Shown here: in pieces, positions 11,606-22,499 of the stretch
Numbering within the stretch: position 1 is the stretch's first letter
How the letters are laid out: the number at the start of each line of letters is the position of its first letter
Assembly: GCF_023343835.1 (NCBI RefSeq)
Contig: NC_064442.1
Coordinates: 19,764,501 to 19,828,500, forward strand
Reading direction: 5' to 3'
DNA length: 64,000 nucleotides
Source: Lagopus muta
Taxonomy: Eukaryota > Chordata > Aves > Galliformes > Phasianidae
Position numbers and translations under genes: made by a program
Notes under the pieces: model-generated
What the model was told of the DNA's origin: nothing
The model's database searches: none
Seen by the model: only the letters and a program-made list of their open reading frames with translations

Positions 11606-13154
11606 TGATATCTGTGTGTTTATAGCAAAAAGTTGGAAAGGTGATGGTAATTAATTGAGGTGTGTAGGAAAGTTTGAGACCTAAGCATGATGCAAATGGA
11701 CACTCTTAAAGGCAACTTTTCTGGGCAGATGCTTCTAGCCGTATCTTTCAGCCTGCAGCCTTATCAGTGAACAGGGTTGGGTGAGAATAGCCTCAGAAGT
11801 AAAAAAGAATCACTGCTCACAGGGGTGTTGCAGGGCAGCTTACTGCTTCAGCAGGATCTATGCCACATGGCTCATTCTGGTCCAGCAGCTATCCCACTAG
11901 TAGGTGGATGTTAAAGAACTGCTGAGGAAAGCACCATGTCCATGGAGAGAAGGAGACTGTGATGCTGGGCTCTGCCTTACTTGCTCACCAGCCAGAGAGG
12001 AAAGGAAGAAATGCAGTAGAAACTAAGTGCTGTAAAAACAATATAGCCTAATGTGATCGGTTGACTGAGTCAGTAAGATTGCACAAGGGAGGCATGTCCT
12101 GCTTAAGTGGGTCAGGAGGGAGATTGTTCTGAGGTACATTCGTGGTCCAGCTGGCTCCATGTGCCCTTCTGGTTCTTGAACTGCATAGGAAAGAGTCATG
12201 ACGACTGGTTCTCCACAATTCACTGCGTGCTTCTGGGACCTAACCCACAGATCTGCAGGACATGAAGACATTATAGAAAGGTCACATCCCAGGAAAGACT
12301 GAGAGTGTGAAGGACCAGTCTCAGCAAGATCAGTTACACAGATTTTGCCATGATTAATTTCTGGGGCTGTTTTGAAACAAGCAGTTTTGAAACCAGATAC
12401 TCAGTTGTTATCTGAAAAACGTTGCATATCCTTCCCCCTCAGGAAGTGGTTAAGATGTTTTTAAAAGAAAGAGGATTTTTTTTCTTGAATAGTGTGATTT
12501 AGTCATACATTTTAACCACATACCCTCCTTCAAGCAGACAAAAACTTGAAGCTTGAAAGAAAAGTCAACAGAGGAATGTCTGTGTTGTGTTGTGTTCTTG
12601 CTTTTTTTTTTTTTTTTTGACTGTTAGTTTATCTGTCAAACCAACCCACAGTATTTCCTGTTGGCCCCCTCCCAGCATCGGTGAGTGGAAAATTGGTATC
12701 CTGTTTTTGCGCATCCTGAAGTCTGTACTTTCAGTCCTTATTATCATATTGACTCCTGTCTTAACAGGAGATCCATCTCTCTTTTTTGTTACGATACATA
12801 ATTATGAGCTGTGAAATTTGAAAGAAGCATGAATAATTGAAATTAATTTAAACCCAGTAGAGTCATATTTCTTACTCCTCCTGAAGTCTCTCAGATGTTG
12901 CAAGCAGTTTCTATCTGACTGTGTGGAAAAGAAACAAAACAAAACAAAACAAAAAAACAAACAAAAAAAGACTAATTTAATCTAAGGGAAGTGTATCTTA
13001 TGTTAGATGATTTTCTAATTCTCAGTGGTCACAGGAAAATACAGTTGAATATCAACTATATATCAATCAAATACTATCAGCTAAATATCAGTTTCCACCT
13101 GACTTCAAAAGTAAAACATTGTGGAAACTATACAACACTTCAACGTAATAAAAC
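11606..13154. other. No supportable gene; T-tract and A-rich microsatellite
   Basis: The stretch holds a T run near 12,601 and an AACAAAACAAAAC microsatellite near 12,933. No coding, RNA or repeat family signature is visible. It lies downstream of the last TCR constant exon on the minus strand. Confidence 0.5.
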
Positions 13155-13172
13155 TTTATTTTGACCTTTATT
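13155..13172 (-). terminator. Candidate polyadenylation signals for the TCR delta transcript
   Basis: Two AATAAA hexamers on the minus strand lie at 13,172-13,167 and 13,160-13,155, about 690 bases beyond the proposed stop codon. They are the nearest such pair I noticed and would end a 3' untranslated region of about 0.7 kb. This is an inference from position and hexamer only. Confidence 0.45.
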
Positions 13173-13851
13173 AAGGAAACCTAAAATGCAGGGTCTACAT
13201 ATTTAACAAAGAGAAAAATGTTCTGGAGAAACAAATGAAAGTCCTATTATAAATCTGACTAGAATGACTTCCTTCAGGTCCAGTAGAGATCAATAGAGTC
13301 TACATACACTAGAAAATTACCACTAGTGAAGTCTTTTAAAAATTAGTAGCATATAATATTTCCTCAATGCTTAGGGATCCCTAAGCGGTGTAGCATTGCT
13401 TCTGTAGACAGTAACGTAATATGACCAGAGATGTTATTTTTAAAGCATAGTAAGTAAGTATGCTCAGTTTTAACACTTTCAAAACTAGGATATTTGGATA
13501 CTTAAATGCAGTGGTTAAAGTAAGAGATGTGAGAAAATAAAGTATTCATGCTTAGCATAAGGATGAAGGAAAATTCATATGGAAATAAGAAATAAAAAGT
13601 TGTTGTCTTAACAGTTAATGGAACTGAAAAAAAGCAAGAGTTCAGCAGTATCAACAGTTTAAGATAGCTTTCAGATGATGTTAACTGAAGAACACCTTGA
13701 TGAAGTGATGGGACTTAATCAGCTCTACGAACTGGGAATGGGGGCTTGCTTCTTTGTTTCTCCAGATGGTTGTTATCAGCAAAGTTGAGCCATAGAGTTT
13801 AAATTATACTGCTATGTATTATCTGCTTCTCTTCTTCAGCCCACTGCTGGC

Positions 13852-13866
13852 TCACTTACCTAATAC
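13852..13866 (-). CDS. TCR delta-type constant region, terminal coding exon (C exon 4)
   Basis: A strong acceptor on the minus strand (TGTTTCTCTTTCAG) is followed by GTATTAGGTAAGTGA, which reads Val-Leu-Gly-Lys-stop in the phase 0 left by the transmembrane exon. A very short last coding segment followed by untranslated sequence is normal for TCR delta constant genes. One oddity: the bases TAG-GTAAGTGAG directly inside the exon also form a perfect donor site, so a 7-base microexon followed by a further exon cannot be excluded. I favour the terminal-exon reading. Confidence 0.6.
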   Translation of the reverse strand, partial: VLGK

Positions 13867-14275
13867 CTGAAAGAGAAACATTTGTGTAATGAGATTTGTT
13901 AATTCGGAATGGACAGGATAATCTTTTTGGTCATTGGTACCTGTTCTTCAGAATTTTCCCTGCCTTGTTTTCCTTCCCATTTTCAAATCTGTTGTGTCTG
14001 GGGATTACTCCCTTACAGTCCATGCTGATCTAGACTTTTCTCCAGACTTTGTGCTCTACCGCTGATATAATCTGAGGTACTCAGGACTAGCTTGATTTAT
14101 TAGCTGCTTGATGAGCAGCCAATTAATCAGCCACTGGAAACATCAAATAGTTCAGTGGAAGATGGAAGAGCAGATATAACTTGTGGTGGGTTTACAGAAG
14201 GATGCAAAGCCAACTGGTCTGCGCTTCCTTTACCTGACTCCTATGCTCCCGAGAACTGAGTGATGTATTTCCTAC

Positions 14276-14388
14276 CTCAGAATATGAACAGATACTCATG
14301 AGCATGTTGAAGGCGATGCATTTTGCCAGCAGGACCCTCAAACCCAAAATAACCATGAACAGCATGTTCATTTTCTCCATTTTGATAT
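14276..14388 (-). CDS. TCR delta-type constant region, transmembrane exon (C exon 3)
   Basis: The acceptor sits at the end of a long minus-strand pyrimidine tract (TTTTTCCAAG), and the donor is GAG/GTAGGA. The 113-base exon starts in phase 1 and ends in phase 0. It encodes Asp-Ile-Lys, then Met-Glu-Lys-Met-Asn, then a hydrophobic span containing GLRVLLAKCIAFNMLM, and finally a short cytoplasmic tail start (SICSYSE). The Arg and Lys five residues apart inside the membrane segment are the charged pair that TCR alpha and delta chains use to bind CD3 dimers. The EKxNM..xxLGLRxLxAK pattern is close to TCR delta of other vertebrates, so I am confident of the family. Confidence 0.93.
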
Positions 14389-14430
14389 CTTGGAAAAAAA
14401 AAAAAGAAAAAGAAAAAGAAAAAGAAAAAA
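14389..14430. repeat. A-rich AAAAAG microsatellite forming a splice polypyrimidine tract
   Basis: The plus strand has an A run followed by four GAAAAA units. On the minus strand this reads as a long T/C tract ending directly at the acceptor of the transmembrane exon. A slippage-prone microsatellite therefore supplies the polypyrimidine tract. Confidence 0.85.
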
Positions 14431-14838
14431 TGATGGAAGTGGTTGTGGTCTTACATTACCCAAATAAATAAATAAACGAAAATTCACACATCATAGATGA
14501 AAGGGGGAAACATGAACACAGGGAAAGAGGGAAAAGGAATGTGTTCAGGGACAGGAGGAGGAAATGCCTGCCTCGTGAAGAATTTAATCCCCACTGTCAA
14601 TTGATCCCCATTGAAATTTGTCATCTATCAACCTGTTAACTTGAAGTGGCATGTAAAGTAATCTGATATTTTTGCACCAGCAGAAGCATTTTTTCATGCC
14701 CTTTTATGGAATCTACAATTAGTGAAAATTCTTGCTTAACCATTATCTACAATTCAGATATTTCTGTACTGTCTTCATATATTGCTACTGAATCCCCAGT
14801 GAAGAGCATTGACAATATTAATGTGTGAGGTAACTAAC

Positions 14839-14901
14839 CTTTTTTAAAGGCATCTGTAAAGTTGCAAGCATTCTCCTCTGCCAGTTCTTCATCTTTCTCT
14901 T
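14839..14901 (-). CDS. TCR delta-type constant region, connecting-peptide exon (C exon 2)
   Basis: A 63-base exon is proposed with acceptor TCAATCATTCAACAG and donor AAG/GTTAGT, phase 1 at both ends. It encodes an acidic segment (EKDEELAEENACNFTDAFKK) of 21 residues, with one cysteine suited to the interchain disulfide with a TCR gamma partner and one N-glycosylation site overlapping it (NFT). An alternative acceptor 33 bases upstream (TTCTGTTAG) has a better-looking position but gives the wrong phase with exon 1, so I chose the downstream one. A small connecting-peptide exon between the Ig-fold and membrane exons is usual in TCR delta. Confidence 0.8.
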
Positions 14902-15545
14902 CTGTTGAATGATTGAGAGACACTATAAACTGTTTCTAACAGAACAAGAACTACACAAAGCACACCTATACCCTGTTTCCCAACAGCAGAATTAGGGTAT
15001 CAGATGAAAGGCAGGTCATTAATTCTGAAATTAATATGAAGAGAAATACTAGCTGTTTACATGTGATTGCTAGAAAAATCTGCCAGATCATTGAGAATTT
15101 TGTCTCCTTTTTGAAATGCACTTTACCATTAAAAAAAAAAAAAAAAAGAAAGATTTAGAGCAAAAAATCAAACTACTTCTTTTTGTTTTCATGAGTTATT
15201 TCTGACTTTCTACTGTTATACTCATGACTTAAACTATTTTGCCTAAGATAAAAGTAGACACCCAGACATTAAGGGTTTTGGTTTTGGCTTCTGCTTGGTA
15301 TTTTTTGTTGTTGCTCTTGTTGTTTGGTTGGTTGTTTTTCCTCTTTGTGTTTTGAGAAGAAAACTCTAGATGCTCATAAAGCTGAATTAAGACAATCTAC
15401 ACTGGGTTCCTCTGAATATCTAATTTCCACCTAACTAAGTGCCTGAACATCTTTCTGACTGTCCCTAACTTGTTGCTGCTAAGTTCTCAAAGAACAAGAA
15501 AGTATTTTGGAAGAGCCATCTAACAGAATCAGTTTGTGTTTGTAC

Positions 15546-15827
15546 CTGTCAGGATTGTGCTCACTACAGTCTTGTTCCCCTTGTGCACAGCTTTGCAGGT
15601 CCCTTCTGTATCTGGTTTTATGCCAACTACTTTCAAGATACTGTACATCCCCTCTGATGTGAAAATAGGTTCCTTCAGATCATACACAGTGACACCCTTG
15701 GGCCCATCAAGACTGACATTCCTGTAGAATGTTCTTGCCAAACAAGCTACGTTTGATACATTGCCATACTGTTTGCATTCCTTTGATTTCAGTGCAATGA
15801 CTTCTGGTGTAGAATCTTCTTGTCTTT
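15546..15827 (-). CDS. TCR delta-type constant region, Ig-domain exon (C exon 1)
   Basis: A minus-strand acceptor (GTTTCTTTTTCAG) opens the exon and ACAG/GTACAA closes it. It is 282 bases, phase 1 at both ends, coding for about 94 residues. The IgC1 fold cysteines are in VACLARTFY and in GTCKAVH, about 50 residues apart. The fold-final strand contains KTVVSTILT. The first cysteine strand, the lack of a strand-C tryptophan, the NVS glycosylation site and the NKTV near the end are all features of TCR delta constant domains. The first codon is completed by the last base of the J segment 2.4 kb upstream (A + AA = Lys), which ties it to this locus. It lies in the antibody-like second TCR delta locus known in Galliformes. 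Confidence 0.92.
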
Positions 15828-16479
15828 CTGAAAAAGAAACATAATTCTGTGATAACTTTATCCTCTGCATACTCTACCGAGAGCTAACTCATCTGCAGTT
15901 CAGACACAATTCAGTTCTGTTTGTCCCCTGACAGCTGAGTGTCTTTCTGTGCTTATAGTTTTCTTCTATTTCTCAAGGAGCAGATAAAAGACAGAAAAGG
16001 AACATAACTGTGGGATTTTGATTGATAATTTTAATCACTTGAGCTCCATAGAAATTACCAAGTTATGAGATCATTTCATGGCTCATAACACGGAGCTTCC
16101 CTAAGGAACAAAACTTCGTCACCTAATAGAGTAATTTAGAGCCATTTCACAGAACCCATTTACTGTCTTCACTGTCTGTTCCTTGAAAAGATACAAGTCT
16201 CCAGGAAATTCATAATGCATTCTTGCAGTTAAGCATATATACTTTCAGTTAAGCCCATCCCTACCATTACTATGAAAATCTAGCAGAAAAACAAGATGTC
16301 TATGGAATGCTTAAACCCAGTCTGGAAAAGATTTCCTTACCTATTCATGTATATTTCCTATCCTGGAAGTTCAGCTGCTGTGACTTGGAGCTGATTTGTG
16401 TCTCTTTCCTACATGAGCTGGTTTAAGCTGAGGTTGTAAGTGCTTTGTTTGCACCTACGCTACACCTCCTACAGTATCA

Positions 16480-17040
16480 CAGCCTATGTCTGGATATGGA
16501 ATCTTTCATAAGACCCCACCTAGAATATTGCATACAGCTCTGCGGCTCTCAATGTAAGTAGGACCTATTGGAGCGAGTCCAGAGAAGGACCATAAGAATG
16601 ATCAGGAGGCAGGAGCAACTCTCCTATGAACAGAGGCTGAGACAGTTGAGGTTATTGTAGAAAAGAAGTCCCTGGGGAGATGTAATAGCAACCTGCCAGC
16701 ACCCAAAGGGGACCTACAGGAAAGCTGGAGAGGGACTCTAGGTCCTGACCCTAGTGTAGTGATAGGTTAAGGAGTAATGGCTTAAAAGTAAAAAACTCTG
16801 TAGATTTAACTTAGATATTAGGAAGAAATTTTTCATGGTAAGAATGGTAAAGTACTGGAACAGGTTGCTCAGAGAAGTTGTGGATGCCCCATGATGGAAG
16901 GTGTTCATGACCAGGCTGGATGGGGATGAGCAACCTGATTCAGTGGGAGCTGACCATGCCCATGTCAGGGTTGGAAATAGATAACCTTTAAGGTCTCTAC
17001 CAACACAAGCAGTTTAGTGATTCTATGATCCTACGTTTCT
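16480..17040 (+). mobile_element. CR1 LINE 3' part
   Basis: The stretch holds recognisable CR1 blocks: AGGACCATAAGAATGATCAG, TATGAACAGAGGCTGAGACA, ATTAGGAAGAAATTTTTC, GGTTGCTCAGAGAAG and a GTGATTCTATGAT end. It is diverged and 5'-truncated. It sits in the J-C intron of the TCR delta locus, antisense to it. Confidence 0.88.
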
Positions 17041-17269
17041 ATGGACCCTGTTGATCTGGGCCTTGACTTAAGAACTGACCTGAATTCATATCTTGGACAA
17101 TCAAGCCTAACCTCCTCATTCAGTAGGGACAGTGGGACAAGTACTGGCTGGTGGTCGTCTGGCTATGCTATCATTCTTAGCTCTCATCCATTAGAGACCA
17201 GCTAACTCATGGTTCCCTGGCAGCTCAAATGTTTAAGCTCTGATGGCTGCAGCACCTCTATAGCACCTT

Positions 17270-17570
17270 CTATGGAGACGGGCTGAGGAGCTGGGGGTGT
17301 GCAGCCTGGGGAAGAGAAAGCTGTGGGGAGACTTCCTTGCAGCCTTACAGCACTTGAGGGGAGCTCAGAACAGGAGGAGGACCAACTTTTTACACGGTCT
17401 GATAGTGATAGGATGAGAGGAAATGGCTTTAAACTAAAAGAGGGGAAAATTAATTTAGATGTTAGAAATGTTTTACTCAGAGGGTGGTGAAGCCTTGGCA
17501 CTGCTGCCCAAAGAGCTGTGGGTGCCCCAACCCTGGAGGTGCTAGAGACCAGGTCTCCACAGGTTTATAA
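17270..17570 (+). mobile_element. CR1 LINE 3' part, second copy
   Basis: CR1-like blocks include GAGCTGGGGGTGTGCAGCCTGG, GAGCTCAGAACAGGAGG and a GGGTGGTGAAGCCTTGG stretch, followed by GCCCCAACCCTGGAGGTGCT. The terminal octamer repeat is not visible, so the 3' end is missing. It is also in the J-C intron. Confidence 0.75.
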
Positions 17571-18279
17571 AATGCCATTGGACAATTATTTCAGTATCTG
17601 GAAACCATGGGGAGCATTGAAACAAGGTATATGAATCAGGACAGGGCAGAGGGCAAGTGAAGTGTGGTGGTACACAACTGAATGTTTTAGGACAGTAGAA
17701 ATTAACCCAATAAATTCATCTATTGTCCTAATTTTGACATTCCTACACAAAGGCTGGGGAAGAGGAATATCCTTACAAAGACTTCCTTTTGGAGAGTGGC
17801 ATTCCAAATATGCAGTGTTTTCTCACATTTCAAGCAGTTATTGCTAAAACCTGTATGTCCTGCCTTTCCATAGGACCTCTTTTCTCCTGAAGCACTTTGT
17901 CCTTTGTCCTTTCCATGCACCTTAGTTTTACACAAATGAAAGAAAACAACTTTACCTCATAGTAGGACGGAATACCATCCCCACAGGGTATAATTAATGC
18001 AGTGTTAAACTAAGTAGTGCAGCTACCGAAGAGCGAGGAGTGCTGGGGTTGGAGATCTGTGGAGCAATGCTGATGCACACAGGTCATCAGCATCAGCACA
18101 GAAACCAATATTGTTGCTCCTGAAAAGATTTGTCAGGTGAAGTCAGGACCCAAACACCTTTGGTTGGAAAGTACGTGTTTGAGAGATCCTGAGAAGCAAA
18201 AAACTCAAACCACAATATCCCACTATGCCTTTGTCCACTCCAAAATGAAGAATTAGTAGTATAAACGAGCAGAACTTAC

Positions 18280-18331
18280 TTGATTCAACTGAGAGAGTGA
18301 TCCCATTTCCAAATACGAGCTTGTCTGTTGC
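18280..18331 (-). CDS. TCR delta-type J segment
   Basis: The 52-base segment reads ATDKLVFGNGITLSVES plus one base. It has the J-defining Phe-Gly-X-Gly bulge and the hydrophobic end typical of TCR J regions. The 3' side is a donor with sequence AA/GTAAGT, leaving one base that pairs in phase with constant exon 1. The 5' side is a recombination signal. It lies 372 bases beyond the D segment and 2.45 kb before the constant region. I searched 15.9-18.3 kb for further Phe/Trp-Gly-X-Gly segments with a signal and found no convincing second J. Confidence 0.95.
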
Positions 18332-18359
18332 CACAGTATTTCTTCATAGTCAAAAAACC
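18332..18359 (-). other. 12-RSS of the J segment
   Basis: Read on the minus strand the signal is nonamer GGTTTTTTG, a 12-base spacer, then heptamer TACTGTG directly against the J coding end. The heptamer differs from consensus CACTGTG at one base and the nonamer from GGTTTTTGT at two. The 12-base spacer fits joining to the 23-RSS on the 3' side of the D segment. Confidence 0.94.
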
Positions 18360-18663
18360 ACTTTTCTCACCACATGTCTAAGTTGTATTAAATCAGAGAA
18401 TGAAATTACAGATACTCCAAAGGATCTGTGAATGGAATGCCATGAAATCTCTACAGAAAGGAAGAGAACAATGTTTTTGTCATAGAGTGATTTCAAACAA
18501 CTGGATGCATGCCAAATCTTTTGAAACCATTTTCTCTTCTCTTTTGCTTGCTCAAGAAGCAGTATACTTCCAGAATAAAAGCTCACAAGAACTGTGCAGT
18601 TTTCTCCTTCAATACCTTCAATTCTTTCTTTCTTGGAGATGTTCGCTTCCTTTTGCAGTCTCA

Positions 18664-18702
18664 GGTTTTTGCATTAAATCCTGGAGTGTTTGTACCACTG
18701 TG
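18664..18702 (-). other. 23-RSS on the 3' side of the D segment
   Basis: The plus strand reads GGTTTTTGC, a 23-base spacer and CACTGTG. On the minus strand this is heptamer CACAGTG directly after the D coding bases, a 23-base spacer and nonamer GCAAAAACC. The heptamer is a perfect consensus. It can pair with the 12-RSS of J. Confidence 0.95.
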
Positions 18703-18719
18703 CTACACCAAGTTCTCCA
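18703..18719 (-). CDS. TCR delta-type D segment
   Basis: The 17 bases between two opposite recombination signals read TGGAGAACTTGGTGTAG on the minus strand. The three reading frames give Trp-Arg-Thr-Trp-Cys, Gly-Glu-Leu-Gly-Val and Glu-Asn-Leu-Val-stop. A 12-RSS on the 5' side and a 23-RSS on the 3' side is the TCR D arrangement; immunoglobulin heavy-chain D segments have 12-RSS on both sides. This makes it a TCR-type D next to an antibody-type V. The Trp/Cys frame offers a cysteine for the third loop. Confidence 0.94.
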
Positions 18720-18747
18720 CACAGTGAAATACTTCATTACAAAAAGT
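18720..18747 (-). other. 12-RSS on the 5' side of the D segment
   Basis: The plus strand reads perfect heptamer CACAGTG, a 12-base spacer and nonamer ACAAAAAGT. On the minus strand it is nonamer, spacer, CACTGTG and then the D segment. It fits joining to the longer-spacer signal of the V segment. Confidence 0.95.
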
Positions 18748-21700
18748 ACCTCTTCCTTCCCTTTTACTTCACAGTAATTCAGATGAGACTGACAGTCATA
18801 CACCATACGTGGTCCTTGTATCACATATACCACACAAAGAAATAACAACCTGTAGCAGGGTCAAAAGGGGGGATTTGGACCTGATTGGGACCTGCAGGAT
18901 GATAATGTGTCCCTGCGAAGACTCGCAGATTTCAGCCTAATGAAAAACCAAAAGGTGTGTAAGTATATTCTACAACAATTAGCAAAACTATACGGGGTTT
19001 CAGAAGTGTTTGTTTGTATGCTCACCTTGGAGAATTTATTTATTTATTTATCCACTTATTAATTTATTTTCTTTTTTGGCAACAAAGAAGAGAAACATTC
19101 TCATTCTGGGCTTTTAGAACTGTTATCTGTCTGGATCACCCAGGGCTAAGGGTGATTTAGTACCTTAGGAAGCCATGTATTTGCTAAGAGTTCTTTATTT
19201 GGTAGTTATGTTGTGCTATGGGAAGAGATATTAAGTATTTTGCTGTGGATAGTACAAAGCAAATTAATCAAATTCTGTATGATGGTCAGATTCTGCATCC
19301 TTCCAACCACCTGCCTCTGGAGAGTTGTGTGAAACATAACGCAGGGAAAGATAAACTTCATGTATACATATTCCTCAGTGTGTAGCACTGGTGAGATTCT
19401 CCCTTCCACAGGTGCAGCTCAAAACAATAAAACAAAAGAATCTAATGTAATATGTAACCAAACTGTATTAAAAAACAAATAAGTCTGTGATTTATTGCAT
19501 GGTGGCTTTTAAAGATCTCAATGAACTGCTCACAAGTGATCAACAGATGTGCTGACCCCCTCAGTTGCTTATGAATGATCTAGTGTGTCATCCCCTGACA
19601 TTTGGACAGATTATTCACCAAACTGTGGTCTGCTATTCACAGACCAGCAACACTGGAGAAGCACAGCTGACACTTTTGCTTCAGATAATATCAGATGACT
19701 GAAGGTCACACTCCTGTAATACAAGATTCTCGGCAGGCAGCTGGGCACTATAGAGTTTGTTGCTCTTGCTCCCCACCATCTCTGCTAACCTAATGGCCGT
19801 ATGGGACTACTGAAGAGTGAGGAAATTCTTGCTGATCAGTCCTTCATCCTCCAGCTGACAAATCAGCTTGTGAGGAAATCAGGCGGCGCCGGTTGGTGCA
19901 GTATTGCCCCCAGTGCACCACTGTGTGAGCAATTGTCACCCGCTGCTCTTCCCTTAGCAGCCCCTCAACAGAAGAGTTCTCTGAGAGACTGGGCAAAGCA
20001 GGCAGCTACTTGATGCATTCTGTTCCCCAAGCAACAATACCAAAAGCTCACAGTACCCTTCTGGGTCCTTAAAGTACTCTATCCCGAGACAATCTGTATG
20101 AAGGATGCATAGAGTCTGTGGTCCAGTCACAACAGGGGGCTTTTGCCACTAATTTCTTGTTGAGCTCATTTCAGCCTACAACACAGCTCTTGGGGTCCTT
20201 CATTACTCCAGAAATACAGACGGTTTCTGCCCCTTTATAAATTCATGACGTTAGAGTGTCAGGCCATCAAATCCACACAGTCCAATAAATCCAACTGTCC
20301 ATTTCATCTACATGGCTGGAGGCAGGGCCCCTCTAGTCTGGGATATTGTCTTCATTACTCATTTTTATTGTCTGAACCAAAAAGCTCATTATCAAAGTCA
20401 GAAATAAGATTATCTACTCTGTCCAGGGAATGGCCCACTGGAAACCGGAGCAACCATTTTCCTGCAAGAACCCTCTCTTGTGTTTGTTTTCCCTTGCAAC
20501 TCACAATCCATGCCTCTGGGATAGAGATGGGATTTCCACCCCGCTCCATGATCATGGAGGTAAAACCACAGTGTGCAGTGTGACCTACAATAGTCTGTCT
20601 TTAGCAGTCTTTAGCAGAGGAATGCTTACTTTTCTTACCTGAGGTCGTGGTTTGTAGGGGTGTAGAAGAAATCACAGGCCCCTAGAGAAGAAGAGAGGCT
20701 CTCTTTGTATTGCCAGAGTTGGGCAAGCAATTCACCCACTGTTTACTCCTCTCCCTCTTTCCAGGTATTTACCACCAGTGAGTTGGCATATGACAGTAGT
20801 GAAGTCTGTACAAATTTCAGTCACCAATCCATGATTGGTATAACATGAGCACATGCTGCATACAAATGGACAGGATCATTAAAAAGCTTATCCCAGCCCT
20901 CAGAGGTGATAAACAACCTGAGAGGTGCTAAGAAAAACCTTGAAAACAAGCAGTACCACATAGGAATCTAATGGAGGACTTCCAAGGTGTAAGACCATGA
21001 CCAGAAAATCTGGTCATTGTACAACCTGAATGTAATGTTGTAATGTTGATTCAAGCAAGATTGTTTGAGTGAGTATCTCTGGATCAGGTTGATAAAAAAT
21101 AAAGGGTGGGTGATAAGCCAATGCAGGGATGCAGTCTGGACAAAGTTTCAGTGGAGACAATGACAAGACATACCCTCTCAGCCACATCAATTTATGAGTG
21201 ATCACTTCCAGGAAGATTAACCTGGATTTTGCAACTGATTAGGAATGGTCTGAACCAGGTCGGCGCTGGACTGAGAGGGTGATGAAGTTGCAGAGTTCTG
21301 CAAAGCCATGGGGATGCGCAAGGGCAAGGAGAAGCAAAATAGGAAAAGTGGGATAGGTAAAATAGAATGTCGTGCATAAAATGACACCAGCCATTTGTCT
21401 GACCAGGTACTGCAGCTAAACACTACTGTCTCTCTTATAGCCTTCTTTTTTCTCACCAAATCTTCTCTTAACACTCTCTCTGTATTCACAGATTCTCTTA
21501 CATCTGTGTGTGCTGCAAGGCAGGACTGGCATCCAGGCAGGGGTGCTGGGCGTACAGAGATGTCATGGTGGTTCTTGAAGGATCTGTGCAGGAGTCCTGG
21601 TTGGACAGAGTTGGAAGGAACCCGCAGGTGTCATTAAGTCCAGCTCTAGGCTCTTTCTCTAATGGCTACAAATAGGGCACAATAACAAACTTAGATGGAA

Positions 21701-22499
21701 ACCCTGCCAGCTGACTTGGAGCTAATAATTCAGTGTTCAAAGTGAAATGAGCCCCAAATCCATATTTGAGTACAAGAAAAAGAGACATGGCATGCAGTGA
21801 TTGTCCCATAGCTTGAAACATTATCACTCGAATTTGTTCGTTGAGACTGTGAAGAAGTGAAATATGTTACACCGTCAGGCTCTCCAGGAAGTCAGTTTGT
21901 GTCGGGTGGTTCAGCTCACTTCAATCACTGTGATACCTAGACCACACAGTAGTGAACAGTCATACAAAAACCTTTGTTTCCATTTCAGTACCAGCTGACA
22001 TCCTCTCTTTGATGTCTTTCGAATGCTGCAGCATTTTGTCTTTCTCTCTGTTCTTTTGTTGCTGGATAGTCAAACCACAGAGCAATTGCCATAAATTAAA
22101 AATAACAATGTCAGTATCACTTTTATGGTAGATAAAAGTATATGAAAGACAAAAAGAGATATAAAGATATGGTAGATATGCTTCTCCCACTGAAACATTG
22201 TCCTGACTTTGTGAAATTGCATTAGATCGTCAGAACCCTTTTCACTCAAAGAAATAGATTATTGATATGTTTTTAATAAACTTCTAGAGATTGACAGTAG
22301 GATATTTTCTTAACACCAGAGACCAGCTGTATCCAAACACGCTATCTGTCAGTTAAATTTTGTCTTACATATCAGGACTACTCTAGAAAGGAACAGGAAA
22401 ATCCACCTGATCAATACATGGCTAACAGGCCATCAGAGGAATTTTGTTTCTCTGTCATGGGATGGTTTCTACAGCACCAGGCCTACTGGCAGAAGGTGG
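18748..22499. other. V-D interval, no supportable gene
   Basis: The interval holds a TTTA-rich low-complexity patch near 19,038 and open frames of up to 112 codons near 20,245-20,640 on both strands without a recognisable domain. A short block at 21,605-21,650 resembles the CR1 3' end. I see no second V, D or J segment. Confidence 0.5.

Noticed and set aside
11606..12600. Search for ERV env and a 3' LTR downstream of integrase
   Set aside because: No envelope-like frame and no copy of the 5' LTR sequence was found.
17941..18000. Possible second J segment on the minus strand with Trp-Gly-Trp and a GAG/GTAAAG donor
   Set aside because: No acceptable nonamer or 12-base spacing next to the heptamer-like CACTGCA, the Gly-X-Gly bulge is incomplete and the frame has a stop.
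20245..20640. 112-codon plus frame and overlapping minus frame in the V-D interval
   Set aside because: No recognisable family, no Ig features and no recombination signals; coding potential is unsupported.
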